NCBI RefSeq assembly: GCF_004349055.1
Contig: NZ_SMKX01000071.1
Span: 1-39,854 of the forward strand
Direction: 5' to 3'
Origin: Kribbella antibiotica
GTDB taxonomy: Bacteria > Actinomycetota > Actinomycetes > Propionibacteriales > Kribbellaceae
DNA: 39,854 nt
In this document: in pieces, positions 31,455 through 38,630 of the stretch
Layout of the letters: the number at the start of each line of letters is the position of its first letter
Position numbering within the stretch: the stretch's first letter is position 1
Notes under the pieces: generated by a model
Told to the model about the DNA's origin: nothing
What the model saw: only the letters and a program-made list of their open reading frames with translations
Database searches by the model: none
Translations under genes and position numbers: made by a program

Positions 31455-32647
31455 GGCTGGACGTACTCACGATCTTCCCGGAGTACCTGGCCGCACTCGA
31501 CGTCTCACTGGTCGGCAAGGCGACGCAGAGCGGCCTGCTGGATGTGCGGTTGCACGACCTGCGGCAGTGGACCAATGACCGGCACCGGACCGTCGACGAC
31601 ACCCCGTACGGCGGTGGCGCGGGGATGGTGATGAAGCCGGAGCCATGGGGTGAGGCGCTGGATGCCGTCGCGCCACCGGACGGCCCGTCGCAGCCGCGAC
31701 TGATCGTGCCGACGCCTGCGGGGCGGCCGTTCACCCAGGCGCTCGCCTATGAGCTGGCCGAGGAGCCGTGGCTGGCGTTCGCATGCGGCCGGTATGAGGG
31801 CATCGATGCGCGGGTCGCGGCATACGCGGGAGAGCGGATGCGCGTCGACGAGGTGTCGATCGGCGACTACGTGCTGAACGGCGGGGAGGTCGCCGTACTG
31901 GTCATGGTGGAGGCGGTGGCTCGGCTGCTGCCCGGCGTGATCGGGAACCCGGAGTCGCTGGCTGAAGAGTCGCATTCGGGGGATGGCCTGCTGGAGTACC
32001 CCGTGTACACGAAGCCGGTGAGCTGGCGAGGGCACGACGTACCGGAGATCCTGCTGTCGGGGAACCACGGCAAGATCGCTGAGTGGCGGCATCAGCAGTC
32101 CATCAGCCGTACGGCGGAGCGGCGTCCGGATCTTCTGGCGGCGTGGGGCGCCGTACTGGCTGAGGACGAGGATGCCGACGGCATCCGGATCCTGCCCGCG
32201 GCTTCTGGTGATGCCGGGGAGATCCACGCGCTGCAGTTGGCCGCGTTCTTGTCGGAGGGGCGCTTGTACGACGAGTACGAGATCCCGCCGCTGCTAGAGA
32301 CGCCTGAGGCTGCGGCGGAGCGGCTGAGCGAGGGGATCGTGCTGAAGGCCGTGGCGGGGACGCGGATCGTCGGCTCGGTGCAGCTGACGATCAACGACTC
32401 GGTGGGCTACATCGGGCGGATCGCTGTCGCTCCGGACTGGCAGGGGCGTGGTCTCGGGACCCGGCTGCTGCGGACGGTCGAGAAGCTGGCGCCGGCCGAG
32501 GTGACGTCGTACGAGCTGAACACGGGTGGGCGGAGCGAGCGGAATCTGGCCATCTACCGCAAGGCTGGCTACCGAGAGTTGCGACGGGAAGCCCAGACCC
32601 CGAAGGTCGATCTGGTGCACCTGGCCAAGCGGCGCCGGAGAAAGTAG
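31451..32647 (+). CDS. trmD: tRNA (guanine37-N1)-methyltransferase TrmD fused to a GNAT domain
   Basis: Residues 1 to about 235 are a complete TrmD: MRLDVLTIFPEY, TVDDTPYGGGAGMVM, FACGRYEGIDARV, the knot region EVSIGDYVLNGGEVAVLVM, and SGNHGKIAEWR. It methylates G37 of tRNAs using SAM. Usual length is about 230-280 residues. Here the frame continues without interruption to residue 398. The extra part (about 239-390) is a GNAT N-acetyltransferase: GIRILPAASGDAGEIHALQL, IGRIAVAPDWQGRGLGTRLL (acetyl-CoA site) and LAIYRKAGYREL. It ends in a basic RRRRK tail. The first ATG overlaps the rimM stop by 4 nt. What the acetyltransferase domain modifies is unknown. Confidence 0.95.
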   Translation: MRLDVLTIFPEYLAALDVSLVGKATQSGLLDVRLHDLRQWTNDRHRTVDDTPYGGGAGMVMKPEPWGEALDAVAPPDGPSQPRLIVPTPAGRPFTQALAYELAEEPWLAFACGRYEGIDARVAAYAGERMRVDEVSIGDYVLNGGEVAVLVMVEAVARLLPGVIGNPESLAEESHSGDGLLEYPVYTKPVSWRGHDVPEILLSGNHGKIAEWRHQQSISRTAERRPDLLAAWGAVLAEDEDADGIRILPAASGDAGEIHALQLAAFLSEGRLYDEYEIPPLLETPEAAAERLSEGIVLKAVAGTRIVGSVQLTINDSVGYIGRIAVAPDWQGRGLGTRLLRTVEKLAPAEVTSYELNTGGRSERNLAIYRKAGYRELRREAQTPKVDLVHLAKRRRRK

Positions 32648-32858
32648 TGCCGTCACGCTCCGCTTCCAAACTCCGTCACTATGCGCTCTCGCGCTGAGCT
32701 GATTTCGTTACCGTGTGGGGCGTGTGGCAAGATTGTCTGCTGCTGCTCTTTCGGTGCTCCTGCCACAGGGGGTGACCACCGACTGGCAGCTTTTCACTGA
32801 CTTCGCTACCAACCACTTCGTGGGTGACCTGTGGCACGCGCGAGAGAAGAGACCTCAG

Positions 32859-33221
32859 ATGAGCAAGATCCTGACCGAGCTCGACAACGCGAGCAAGCGC
32901 GACGACATCCCGGCCTTCCGCGCCGGTGACACCGTCAACGTGCACGTGAAGGTCGTCGAAGGCAACCGGTCCCGCGTCCAGGTCTTCAAGGGTGTTGTGA
33001 TCCGTCGCCACGGTGGTGGCCTGCAGGAGACCTTCACGGTCCGTAAGGTCAGCTTCGGTGTCGGCGTCGAGCGCACCTTCCCGATGCACACCCCGATCGT
33101 CGACAAGGTCGAGGTCGTCACCCGCGGTGACGTCCGTCGCGCCAAGCTGTACTACCTGCGCGACCTGCGCGGCAAGGCTGCCAAGATCAAGGAGAAGCGG
33201 GACAACCTCCCGGCTTCCTGA
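32859..33221 (+). CDS. rplS: 50S ribosomal protein L19
   Basis: A 120-residue ribosomal protein at the 30S/50S interface. It has IPAFRAGDTVNVHVKVVEG, RVQVFKGVVIRRHGGG, ETFTVRKVSFGVGVERTFP and the C-terminal RAKLYYLRDLRGKAAKIKE. I chose ATG at 32859; the longer frame from 32715 adds an unconserved leader and is not used. The 211-bp gap before it includes CAAGAT (32728-32733), a possible -10 preceded by TGG, similar to CAGAAT in the rpsP leader, so rplS probably has its own promoter. A leader regulatory structure is possible, but none is clear. Confidence 0.98.
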   Translation: MSKILTELDNASKRDDIPAFRAGDTVNVHVKVVEGNRSRVQVFKGVVIRRHGGGLQETFTVRKVSFGVGVERTFPMHTPIVDKVEVVTRGDVRRAKLYYLRDLRGKAAKIKEKRDNLPAS

Positions 33222-33249
33222 GCCAACTCTCTAGCGACGACGGTCACCT

Positions 33250-33999
33250 ATGGCGCCGAGCACTGCGACTCGCGCTCGCCCGCGTTCGGCGCCCAGCAGG
33301 GCTCGTCGCAGCAAGGGACGGCACCGCAGGCTGAAGCAGCGGAATCCGCTGCTCAGTCTGCTGATCGAAATGACCACCGTGACAGTGCTTGCACTGGTGA
33401 TCACGGTGGTCTTGAGGCTGTTCGTGGCCGAGGCCTTCTACGTGCCGTCGGAGTCGATGTACGACACGCTCACCAAGGACGACCGGATCCTGGCCGAGAA
33501 GGTCAGCTATCTGCATCGCGACGTCGAGCGCGGGGACATCATCGTCTTCAAGGACCCCGACAACTGGCTGAACGAGGCACCGGTCACGCCGGGACCGTTC
33601 CGGCAGGTCGGTGAGTTCGTCGGTATTCTGCCGCGCAGCGGTGAGGGTCACCTGGTCAAACGGGTGATCGGGCTGCCCGGCGACAAGGTGGTCTGCTGCA
33701 ACCGCAACGGACTCGTCACGGTGAACGGGATCGCCCTGGACGAGCGGGAGTACCTGCTCAAGGACGCGCACCCCTCCGACTCGCCCTTCAGCGTCGTCGT
33801 GCCCGCCGGACATCTGTGGGTGATGGGCGACAACCGGGCCCAGTCGGCGGACTCGCGGGCGCACATGGGTGGCCCCGGTGGTGGGTTCGTTCCGATCAAG
33901 AACGTGGTTGGCCGGGCCTGTTGCGTAATCTGGCCGTCTGACCGGATGACGATGCTGCGTCCTCCGGAAACCTTCAAGAAGCCGGGGCTGAAGAAGTGA
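33250..33999 (+). CDS. lepB: Signal peptidase I (first copy)
   Basis: A membrane serine protease that removes signal peptides on the outer face of the membrane. It has a basic cytoplasmic N-terminus (residues 1-32) and one membrane helix (about 38-62). The catalytic Ser69 is in VPSESM and the catalytic Lys137 in LVKRVIGLPGDK, followed by VMGDNRAQSADSRAHMG. It is a standard actinobacterial type I enzyme with one helix. It is coupled to a second signal peptidase gene by GTGA. ATG at 33250 lies 28 nt after rplS, so it is likely in the same message. Confidence 0.95.
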   Translation: MAPSTATRARPRSAPSRARRSKGRHRRLKQRNPLLSLLIEMTTVTVLALVITVVLRLFVAEAFYVPSESMYDTLTKDDRILAEKVSYLHRDVERGDIIVFKDPDNWLNEAPVTPGPFRQVGEFVGILPRSGEGHLVKRVIGLPGDKVVCCNRNGLVTVNGIALDEREYLLKDAHPSDSPFSVVVPAGHLWVMGDNRAQSADSRAHMGGPGGGFVPIKNVVGRACCVIWPSDRMTMLRPPETFKKPGLKK

Positions 34000-34766
34000 C
34001 CGATACACCGACGAAGACGGCCGCCGCCAAACCCGCCCATCGTTCGGGCTTCGCGGCCGCCGCCCGCGAGTTCGTGCTCATCGTCGTGGGAGCACTGATC
34101 GTCTCCTCGATCCTGCGCGCCTTCGTCGGCCAGATGTTCATCATCCCGAGCGAGTCGATGGAGAACACGCTGCTCGTCGGTGACCGGGTCGTGGTCGAGA
34201 AGATCACCGACGTCAAGCGGGGCGACGTGGTCGTCTTCGAGGATCCGGGCGGCTGGCTCGGCGCCGAGGAGAGCGGCCAGAAGCGCGGTCAGGTCGGCCG
34301 GTTCTTCGAGGTTGTCGGACTGCTGCCGGACTCCAGCCACGGTCACCTGATCAAGCGCCTGATCGGCATGCCGGGCGACAAGATCGAATGCTGCGACACC
34401 AAGGGCCGGCTGCTGGTCAACGGCCAGCCGCTGGAAGAGACCAGTTACCTGTACCCCGGTGACGCGGCCTCCCAGATGGAGTTCCAGGTCACGGTTCCGG
34501 CCGGCCGGATCTTCGTGATGGGTGACCACCGCTCTGCCTCCGGCGACTCCCGCGTGCACCTGCAGGACGTCGACGCCGAGGGCGGTAACCCCGGTGACGC
34601 GGCCTTCGTCCCGCTGGACAAGGTCACCGGCCGCGCGATCCTGGTCGTCTGGCCGGCCGGTCGCTGGGCCAAACTCGGCGTACCGGACACCTTCAAGTCC
34701 GTGCCTGCGGCGGCCGGCCCGCCGCCGGCCAAGCCGTCGATCTCGCTCACGCCGCCACCCAAGTAG
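33996..34766 (+). CDS. lepB: Signal peptidase I (second copy)
   Basis: Paralogue of the preceding gene with its own membrane helix (about residues 26-45). The catalytic Ser54 is in IPSESM and Lys120 in LIKRLIGMPGDK, followed by VMGDHRSASGDSRVHL. It ends in a Pro-rich tail (PAAAGPPPAKP). The GTG start shares GTGA with the first copy's stop. Both copies keep the full catalytic dyad, so both should be active. Multiple signal peptidases are common in actinobacteria with many secreted proteins, and this window alone encodes at least six exported enzymes. Confidence 0.95.
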   Translation: MTDTPTKTAAAKPAHRSGFAAAAREFVLIVVGALIVSSILRAFVGQMFIIPSESMENTLLVGDRVVVEKITDVKRGDVVVFEDPGGWLGAEESGQKRGQVGRFFEVVGLLPDSSHGHLIKRLIGMPGDKIECCDTKGRLLVNGQPLEETSYLYPGDAASQMEFQVTVPAGRIFVMGDHRSASGDSRVHLQDVDAEGGNPGDAAFVPLDKVTGRAILVVWPAGRWAKLGVPDTFKSVPAAAGPPPAKPSISLTPPPK

Positions 34767-34848
34767 CACCCGCTCGGCACCGCGCCGACCGGATGCCGTG
34801 TTCGTCGGTGGGATTGCCTAGGGTGGAGCCTGTGATGCGGAGGGCTAG

Positions 34849-35550
34849 ATGAGCGTGTTGCCCCGGGGGAGCACGGTGCGCCGGGACGCCGGGTTGTACG
34901 GGTACGAGCGGGCCTTGCGCCGGGTCGGCCTGGATCCGATCGCCGGCGTCGACGAGGCCGGGCGCGGACCGTGCGCCGGCCCGCTGGTCGCGGCCGCGGT
35001 GATCCTGCCCGAGGGCAAACGCGGCCAGATCCCCGAGCTGGCCGATTCCAAGCTGCTCACCGCGAAGGCCCGCGACCGCTGCTACGAGGAGATCCGCAAC
35101 CGGGCATTGGCCTGGTCGGTGGTCGCGATCGAGGCTCCCGAGTGCGACCGCCTCGGCATGCACGTGGCGAACCTGCAGGCGCTCCGCCGGGCCCTCTTCC
35201 GCCTCGACACGCGCGCGTCGTACGTGCTGACCGACGGCTTCAGCGTCGACGGTCTCGGCGTACCGGGGCTCGCGATCTGGAAGGGTGACCGGGTGGCAGC
35301 CTGTATCGCCGCCGCCTCGGTGATCGCCAAGGTCACCCGCGACCGCATCATGCAGCAGTGGGACCTGGAGTACCCGCAGTACGGCTTTGCCGTCCACAAG
35401 GGGTACAACACCCCCGAACACCAGGCGGCACTGGACGAATACGGCCCGTGTCCACAACATCGACGGCGGTTCGAGAATGTCCGCCGCAGTCTGCGGCCCG
35501 ATATGGGACAGAATGTCACCAGTCCCACCGGAGTGGAGAGCAGTAGATGA
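34849..35550 (+). CDS. rnhB: Ribonuclease HII
   Basis: Removes ribonucleotides from RNA/DNA hybrids and misinserted ribonucleotides in DNA. The catalytic carboxylates are in AGVDEAGRGPCAGPL (Asp/Glu about residue 35-36), VLTDGFSVDG (Asp) and AACIAAASVIAKVTRDR. YGFAVHKGYNTPEHQAAL is also typical. ATG at 34849 has a GGAGG ribosome binding site. The stop overlaps the DUF2469 start by 4 nt. It has the usual place after lepB. Confidence 0.96.
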   Translation: MSVLPRGSTVRRDAGLYGYERALRRVGLDPIAGVDEAGRGPCAGPLVAAAVILPEGKRGQIPELADSKLLTAKARDRCYEEIRNRALAWSVVAIEAPECDRLGMHVANLQALRRALFRLDTRASYVLTDGFSVDGLGVPGLAIWKGDRVAACIAAASVIAKVTRDRIMQQWDLEYPQYGFAVHKGYNTPEHQAALDEYGPCPQHRRRFENVRRSLRPDMGQNVTSPTGVESSR

Positions 35551-35870
35551 GCGCAGATGATCTCGAGAAGTACGAAACCGATATGGAGCTTCAGCTCTAT
35601 CGGGAGTACAAGGACGTCGTCGGGATCTTCAAGTACGTCGTAGAGACCGAACGCCGGTTCTACCTGTGCAACGCCGTGGACCTCAAGGTCCGCACCGAAG
35701 GCGGCGACGTCTACTTCGAGGTGACGATGGCCGATGCCTGGGTCTGGGACGTCTACCGTTCCGCCCGCTTCGTCAAGAACGCCAAGGTCGTCACCTTCCG
35801 CGACGTCAACATCGAAGAACTCGCCAAGTCCGACCTAGAGGTCCCCAAGGACTCCGACTTCGGTCGCTGA
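35547..35870 (+). CDS. DUF2469-family conserved protein
   Basis: A 107-residue small acidic protein (MSADDLEKYETDMELQLYRE ... VTMADAWVWDVYRSARFVK). It is highly conserved next to rnhB in actinobacteria (Rv2901c in M. tuberculosis) but of unknown function. Its conservation and coupling (ATGA overlap with rnhB) imply a basic role. It ends 5 nt before the end of the convergent MetRS gene. In many relatives yraN, comM and dprA follow here on the same strand; in this genome that order is broken. Confidence 0.93.
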   Translation: MSADDLEKYETDMELQLYREYKDVVGIFKYVVETERRFYLCNAVDLKVRTEGGDVYFEVTMADAWVWDVYRSARFVKNAKVVTFRDVNIEELAKSDLEVPKDSDFGR

Positions 35871-35875
35871 GCGGC

Positions 35876-37378
35876 TTACCCGAGGCGAAGGAACGCCGGC
35901 TGGGGCTCGGTGACGCGATCGCCGTCACCGAGTTGATGCGTCAGCCGGGTGGCTCCGCCTGGGCAGAACGGGCCGAGCTCTGCGGCGACCGTGCGGCAGA
36001 CGTGTGCGACGCGGCTGAGGAGACGGTGCGTGAGCTCTGCATCTCCGCTGTGGCTCTTGAGTACCTTCCAGGGCTCCGCGGCGTTCAGCAGCTGATTGGC
36101 GAGGCTGACGGTGGCGGTGAGGTACGCGGTTGCCGAACGGAAGTCCGCGGTGCGCAGGGCAGCGTCGATCCTCGATGGCAGGCTGGCGCAGGCGGCGTCC
36201 AGGTCGACGCTGCTCCAACCCGGCCCGCTCAGTGGTTCACCGCTGAGGAGGAGCCGGCCGTCGTAATGCTTGTGCAGCAGTGTCACGGTCCGGTTGGCCA
36301 GGTTTCCGAGACCGTTGGCGAGGTCGGTGTTGTAGGCCTGGATCAGGCGCTCCGTGGTGAACTCGGTGTCGCCGAGCAGGGGAACCTCGCGGGTGAGCCA
36401 CCAGCGCAGGGCGTCCGCGCCATACGTGGTGACCAGGTCGACGGGATCGACGATGTTGCCGGTGCTCTTCGAGAGCTTGGCGCCGCCGAGGTTGATGTAG
36501 TCGTGGACGTGGATGGTGGTCGGCAGCGGCTGGCCGGCTGAGAGCAGGAGGCCGATCCAGTAGACGGCATGAAAGCGGGTGATCCCCTTGCCGATCACGT
36601 GCACGCGTTCACCGTCACCTGCCCACCAGGTCGCGTAGTCCGGGCCGGGCCGATCCACACCGAGCGCCGTGAGGTAGTTGGTCAGCGCGTCCCACCAGAC
36701 GTAGATCACCTGGTCCGGGTCGCCAGGGACAGGGATGCCCCATCCGCCCGAGCGTGCTGCCGGCCGGGAGACGCTGAAGTCGCGCAGTCCGTTGTCGAGG
36801 AGCGCGAGGACTTCGTTGCGCTTCTGCGGTGGATTGATGGTGAGCGCGCCGGAGGTGATCGCGTCCCTGATCTGGTCGCGGTAGCGGCTCAGGCGGAAGA
36901 ACCAGTTCGTCTCGGTGACCTGCTCGGGCTCTGTGCCGTGCTCCGGACAGATACCGGCGACCAGGGAGTCCGGTTCGTAGAACTGCTCACACCCGAGGCA
37001 GTAGAGACCCGTGTAGGAACGCTGGTAGAAGTCGCCAGCCTCCGCGCAGCGCTGCCACAGATAGTCGACGCCGGGACGATGCCGCAGGTCGGTCGAGGTC
37101 CGGATGAAGTCGTCGCAACTCAACGCGAGAACGCCTTGGAGCGCTTGGAAGCGGTCGGCAGCACTGTTCACGAAGTCGCTCACCGGTATGCCGGCCTTCC
37201 GGGCGGCGAGCGCGTTCTTCAACGCGTGGTCGTCGGTGCCGGACAGGAACCGGACCGGCTGACCACGGAGCCGGCGATGCCGGGCGAGCACGTCGGTCTG
37301 CACGAGCTCGAGCGCATGGCCGAGATGCGGCGCTGCGTTGACGTAGGGGATCGCGGTGGTGACGTAGTACGGGTTCAT
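35876..37378 (-). CDS. metG: Methionyl-tRNA synthetase
   Basis: A 500-residue class I synthetase that charges tRNA-Met. The HIGH motif appears as APHLGHALE (about residue 16) and KMSKS as AKLSKSTGN (about 302). The connective domain has one visible zinc-type knuckle, YCLGCEQF ... ICPEHG. The anticodon-binding helices follow (ADALRWWLTREVPL, NGLGNLANRTVTLL). No C-terminal tRNA-binding domain is present. The gene lies alone on the minus strand, inserted after DUF2469, and has an 18-codon leader ORF and hairpins upstream. This suggests a regulated, possibly second, MetRS rather than the housekeeping copy. Whether another exists in the genome cannot be seen here. AAGGA lies 8 nt before the ATG. 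Confidence 0.95.
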   Translation of the reverse strand: MNPYYVTTAIPYVNAAPHLGHALELVQTDVLARHRRLRGQPVRFLSGTDDHALKNALAARKAGIPVSDFVNSAADRFQALQGVLALSCDDFIRTSTDLRHRPGVDYLWQRCAEAGDFYQRSYTGLYCLGCEQFYEPDSLVAGICPEHGTEPEQVTETNWFFRLSRYRDQIRDAITSGALTINPPQKRNEVLALLDNGLRDFSVSRPAARSGGWGIPVPGDPDQVIYVWWDALTNYLTALGVDRPGPDYATWWAGDGERVHVIGKGITRFHAVYWIGLLLSAGQPLPTTIHVHDYINLGGAKLSKSTGNIVDPVDLVTTYGADALRWWLTREVPLLGDTEFTTERLIQAYNTDLANGLGNLANRTVTLLHKHYDGRLLLSGEPLSGPGWSSVDLDAACASLPSRIDAALRTADFRSATAYLTATVSLANQLLNAAEPWKVLKSHSGDAELTHRLLSRVAHVCRTVAAELGPFCPGGATRLTHQLGDGDRVTEPQPAFLRLG

Positions 37379-37392
37379 GAGTGGGTTCCTTC

Positions 37393-37449
37393 CCGATCAG
37401 ATCGGCAGGGAGCCCCACATCGGGTCGAGCCCACCACCGGGGGCTCGAC
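37393..37449 (-). promoter_or_regulatory. Attenuator-like hairpins before metG
   Basis: On the transcript, GTCGAGCCC and GGGCTCGAC (positions 37449-37424) form a 9-bp stem with an 8-base loop, starting 10 nt after the leader ORF stop. GAGCCCC of the first arm (37446-37440) can instead pair with GGGGCTC at 37416-37410, so two structures compete. A third hairpin, CCGAT-CTG-ATCGG (37405-37393), ends next to the metG ribosome binding site. No T-run follows, so control could be by Rho, by intrinsic stalling or at translation. Confidence 0.5.
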
Positions 37450-37459
37450 TGGCTGAGAT

Positions 37460-37516
37460 TCAGCGCACGACGAAGAGGCCCACCAAGGGGCCCATCATTC
37501 GCTGTGCGGTGTTCAT
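37460..37516 (-). CDS. 18-codon leader peptide ORF upstream of metG
   Basis: ATG at 37516 opens an 18-codon frame encoding MNTAQRMMGPLVGLFVVR, ending at TGA, 81 nt before the metG start. It lies directly ahead of competing hairpins, as in ribosome-mediated attenuation. Two adjacent Met codons (7-8) could sense charged tRNA-Met. The hydrophobic C-terminus could instead act as a drug-dependent stalling peptide. A TAGCCT -10 lies only about 8 nt upstream, so the transcript may be nearly leaderless. Confidence 0.55.
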   Translation of the reverse strand: MNTAQRMMGPLVGLFVVR

Positions 37517-37524
37517 GGAATCTG

Positions 37525-37560
37525 AGGCTACCGTCCGCTCCAGCCGACAGCACCTGATTT
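37525..37560 (-). promoter_or_regulatory. Candidate promoter of the metG leader, with an AT-rich block
   Basis: Reading the minus strand: AAAT (37560-37557), three bases, GTGCTG (37553-37548) as a weak -35, 17 bp, then TAGCCT (37530-37525) as -10. An AT-rich block just ahead of a weak -35 is the layout described for WhiB7-activated promoters. The match is suggestive only. Confidence 0.35.
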
Positions 37561-37637
37561 GCAGCGCTGTTGCGGGGTAGAACGAGGGAGAAGACTGCTC
37601 TGCCTGGGGATCGGCCGGCCGATGGAGGGGTACTGAC

Positions 37638-38606
37638 GTGAGCTACGTCCGCATGATGCCGTCGGACTACGAGCCTGAGCGGCGCAGCACCCGCCGTCGG
37701 CGCAATGCGGCGAGTCGTCGGATGGCTGAGCGGACGCCGCTGGGCAAGGCGCTGCGATGGCTGGCCGAGAAGTCGGTCAACGAGTTCCTGGACGCGCTCC
37801 TCCGCCTGTTCCTCGACGGCGGCTGGATCGTGCGCCTGGCGGGGTCGGTCGTCACCGGGGTTGTCGCGGCGTCAGCCATCTGGCTGCTGTCGGGCAGCGT
37901 CCTGTCAACGCTGCTGGGTAGTTCGTTCACGGCCACCGCGATTGGTCTAAGCGCTGTAGCCGGTCTGGTGATGGGCTTCGGTGGTGGCTTCCTGGCCGGC
38001 GCCGGCGCCGGCTGGCTGCTCGCGATCGCCGCCGAGTCCGTCAGCACTGAGCTCAGCAAGGACAAGCTCGGCCTGTACGTCGCCTCCTGGATCGCCTGGT
38101 GTCTAGCTGCTCTGGTCGGCGGCCTGGCCGGATGGGCAGTCGGCCGCCTACTCGATCAAGTCGAAAAGCGATCAGCCAAGGCAGGTCTCGCCCTACGAGC
38201 CCTGGGCTATCTCCTGTTCTTCGCCGCCGTCACGCTAGTGCTGGTCCGGACCGGTGCCGCTGCCACCTTCTGGAGCTGGTTCGCCGCTCCCGCCGAGGCA
38301 GTGGGCCGACGGTCCGACGCTTTCGTCGTCGGGATCGGAGTCGGGATCCTCGGAGGGGCTGTCGTTGCGACCTACCTGCTCTGGCTGGGACCCGGCGCCC
38401 CACCCTTCGGCCGCCGATCTCTACCACTGGCCCAGGCCGCGCTGACGGCCATGATCGGCACCCTCGCCGTCGTCGACACGACCGCAGGCAGCAGCCTCCC
38501 GGTAGCCGCCACACTGATTGCCGCTGTGTGGATCGTGCCCTTGACCGTGCCGCTCGCCTTCTTCGGCGCCGCGAACCTGCTCGCTCACTTCTCCGACACC
38601 GACTGA
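37638..38606 (+). CDS. Multipass membrane protein of unknown function
   Basis: A 322-residue protein I do not recognise. A very basic N-terminus (RRSTRRRRNAASRR, residues 16-29) precedes an amphipathic stretch and then about eight hydrophobic segments: near residues 65-85, 92-108, 110-135, 147-172, 190-205, 230-250, 265-280 and 290-310. Gly-rich helices (GFGGGFLAGAGAGWLL) are notable. No enzymatic or transport signature is visible. ATG at 37638 is preceded by a GGAGGGG ribosome binding site. It diverges from metG across 121 bp and is followed after 24 nt by an APH-family kinase gene, which may be cotranscribed. The native N-terminus is probably cytoplasmic because of the positive charge. Confidence 0.85.
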   Translation: MSYVRMMPSDYEPERRSTRRRRNAASRRMAERTPLGKALRWLAEKSVNEFLDALLRLFLDGGWIVRLAGSVVTGVVAASAIWLLSGSVLSTLLGSSFTATAIGLSAVAGLVMGFGGGFLAGAGAGWLLAIAAESVSTELSKDKLGLYVASWIAWCLAALVGGLAGWAVGRLLDQVEKRSAKAGLALRALGYLLFFAAVTLVLVRTGAAATFWSWFAAPAEAVGRRSDAFVVGIGVGILGGAVVATYLLWLGPGAPPFGRRSLPLAQAALTAMIGTLAVVDTTAGSSLPVAATLIAAVWIVPLTVPLAFFGAANLLAHFSDTD

Positions 38607-38630
38607 CCCGGCGCCGGGTTGCGCAGGAAC

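Noticed and set aside
37379..37637. T-box riboswitch before metG
   Set aside because: No T-box sequence or typical stem layout is visible; the leader ORF and competing hairpins explain the region better.
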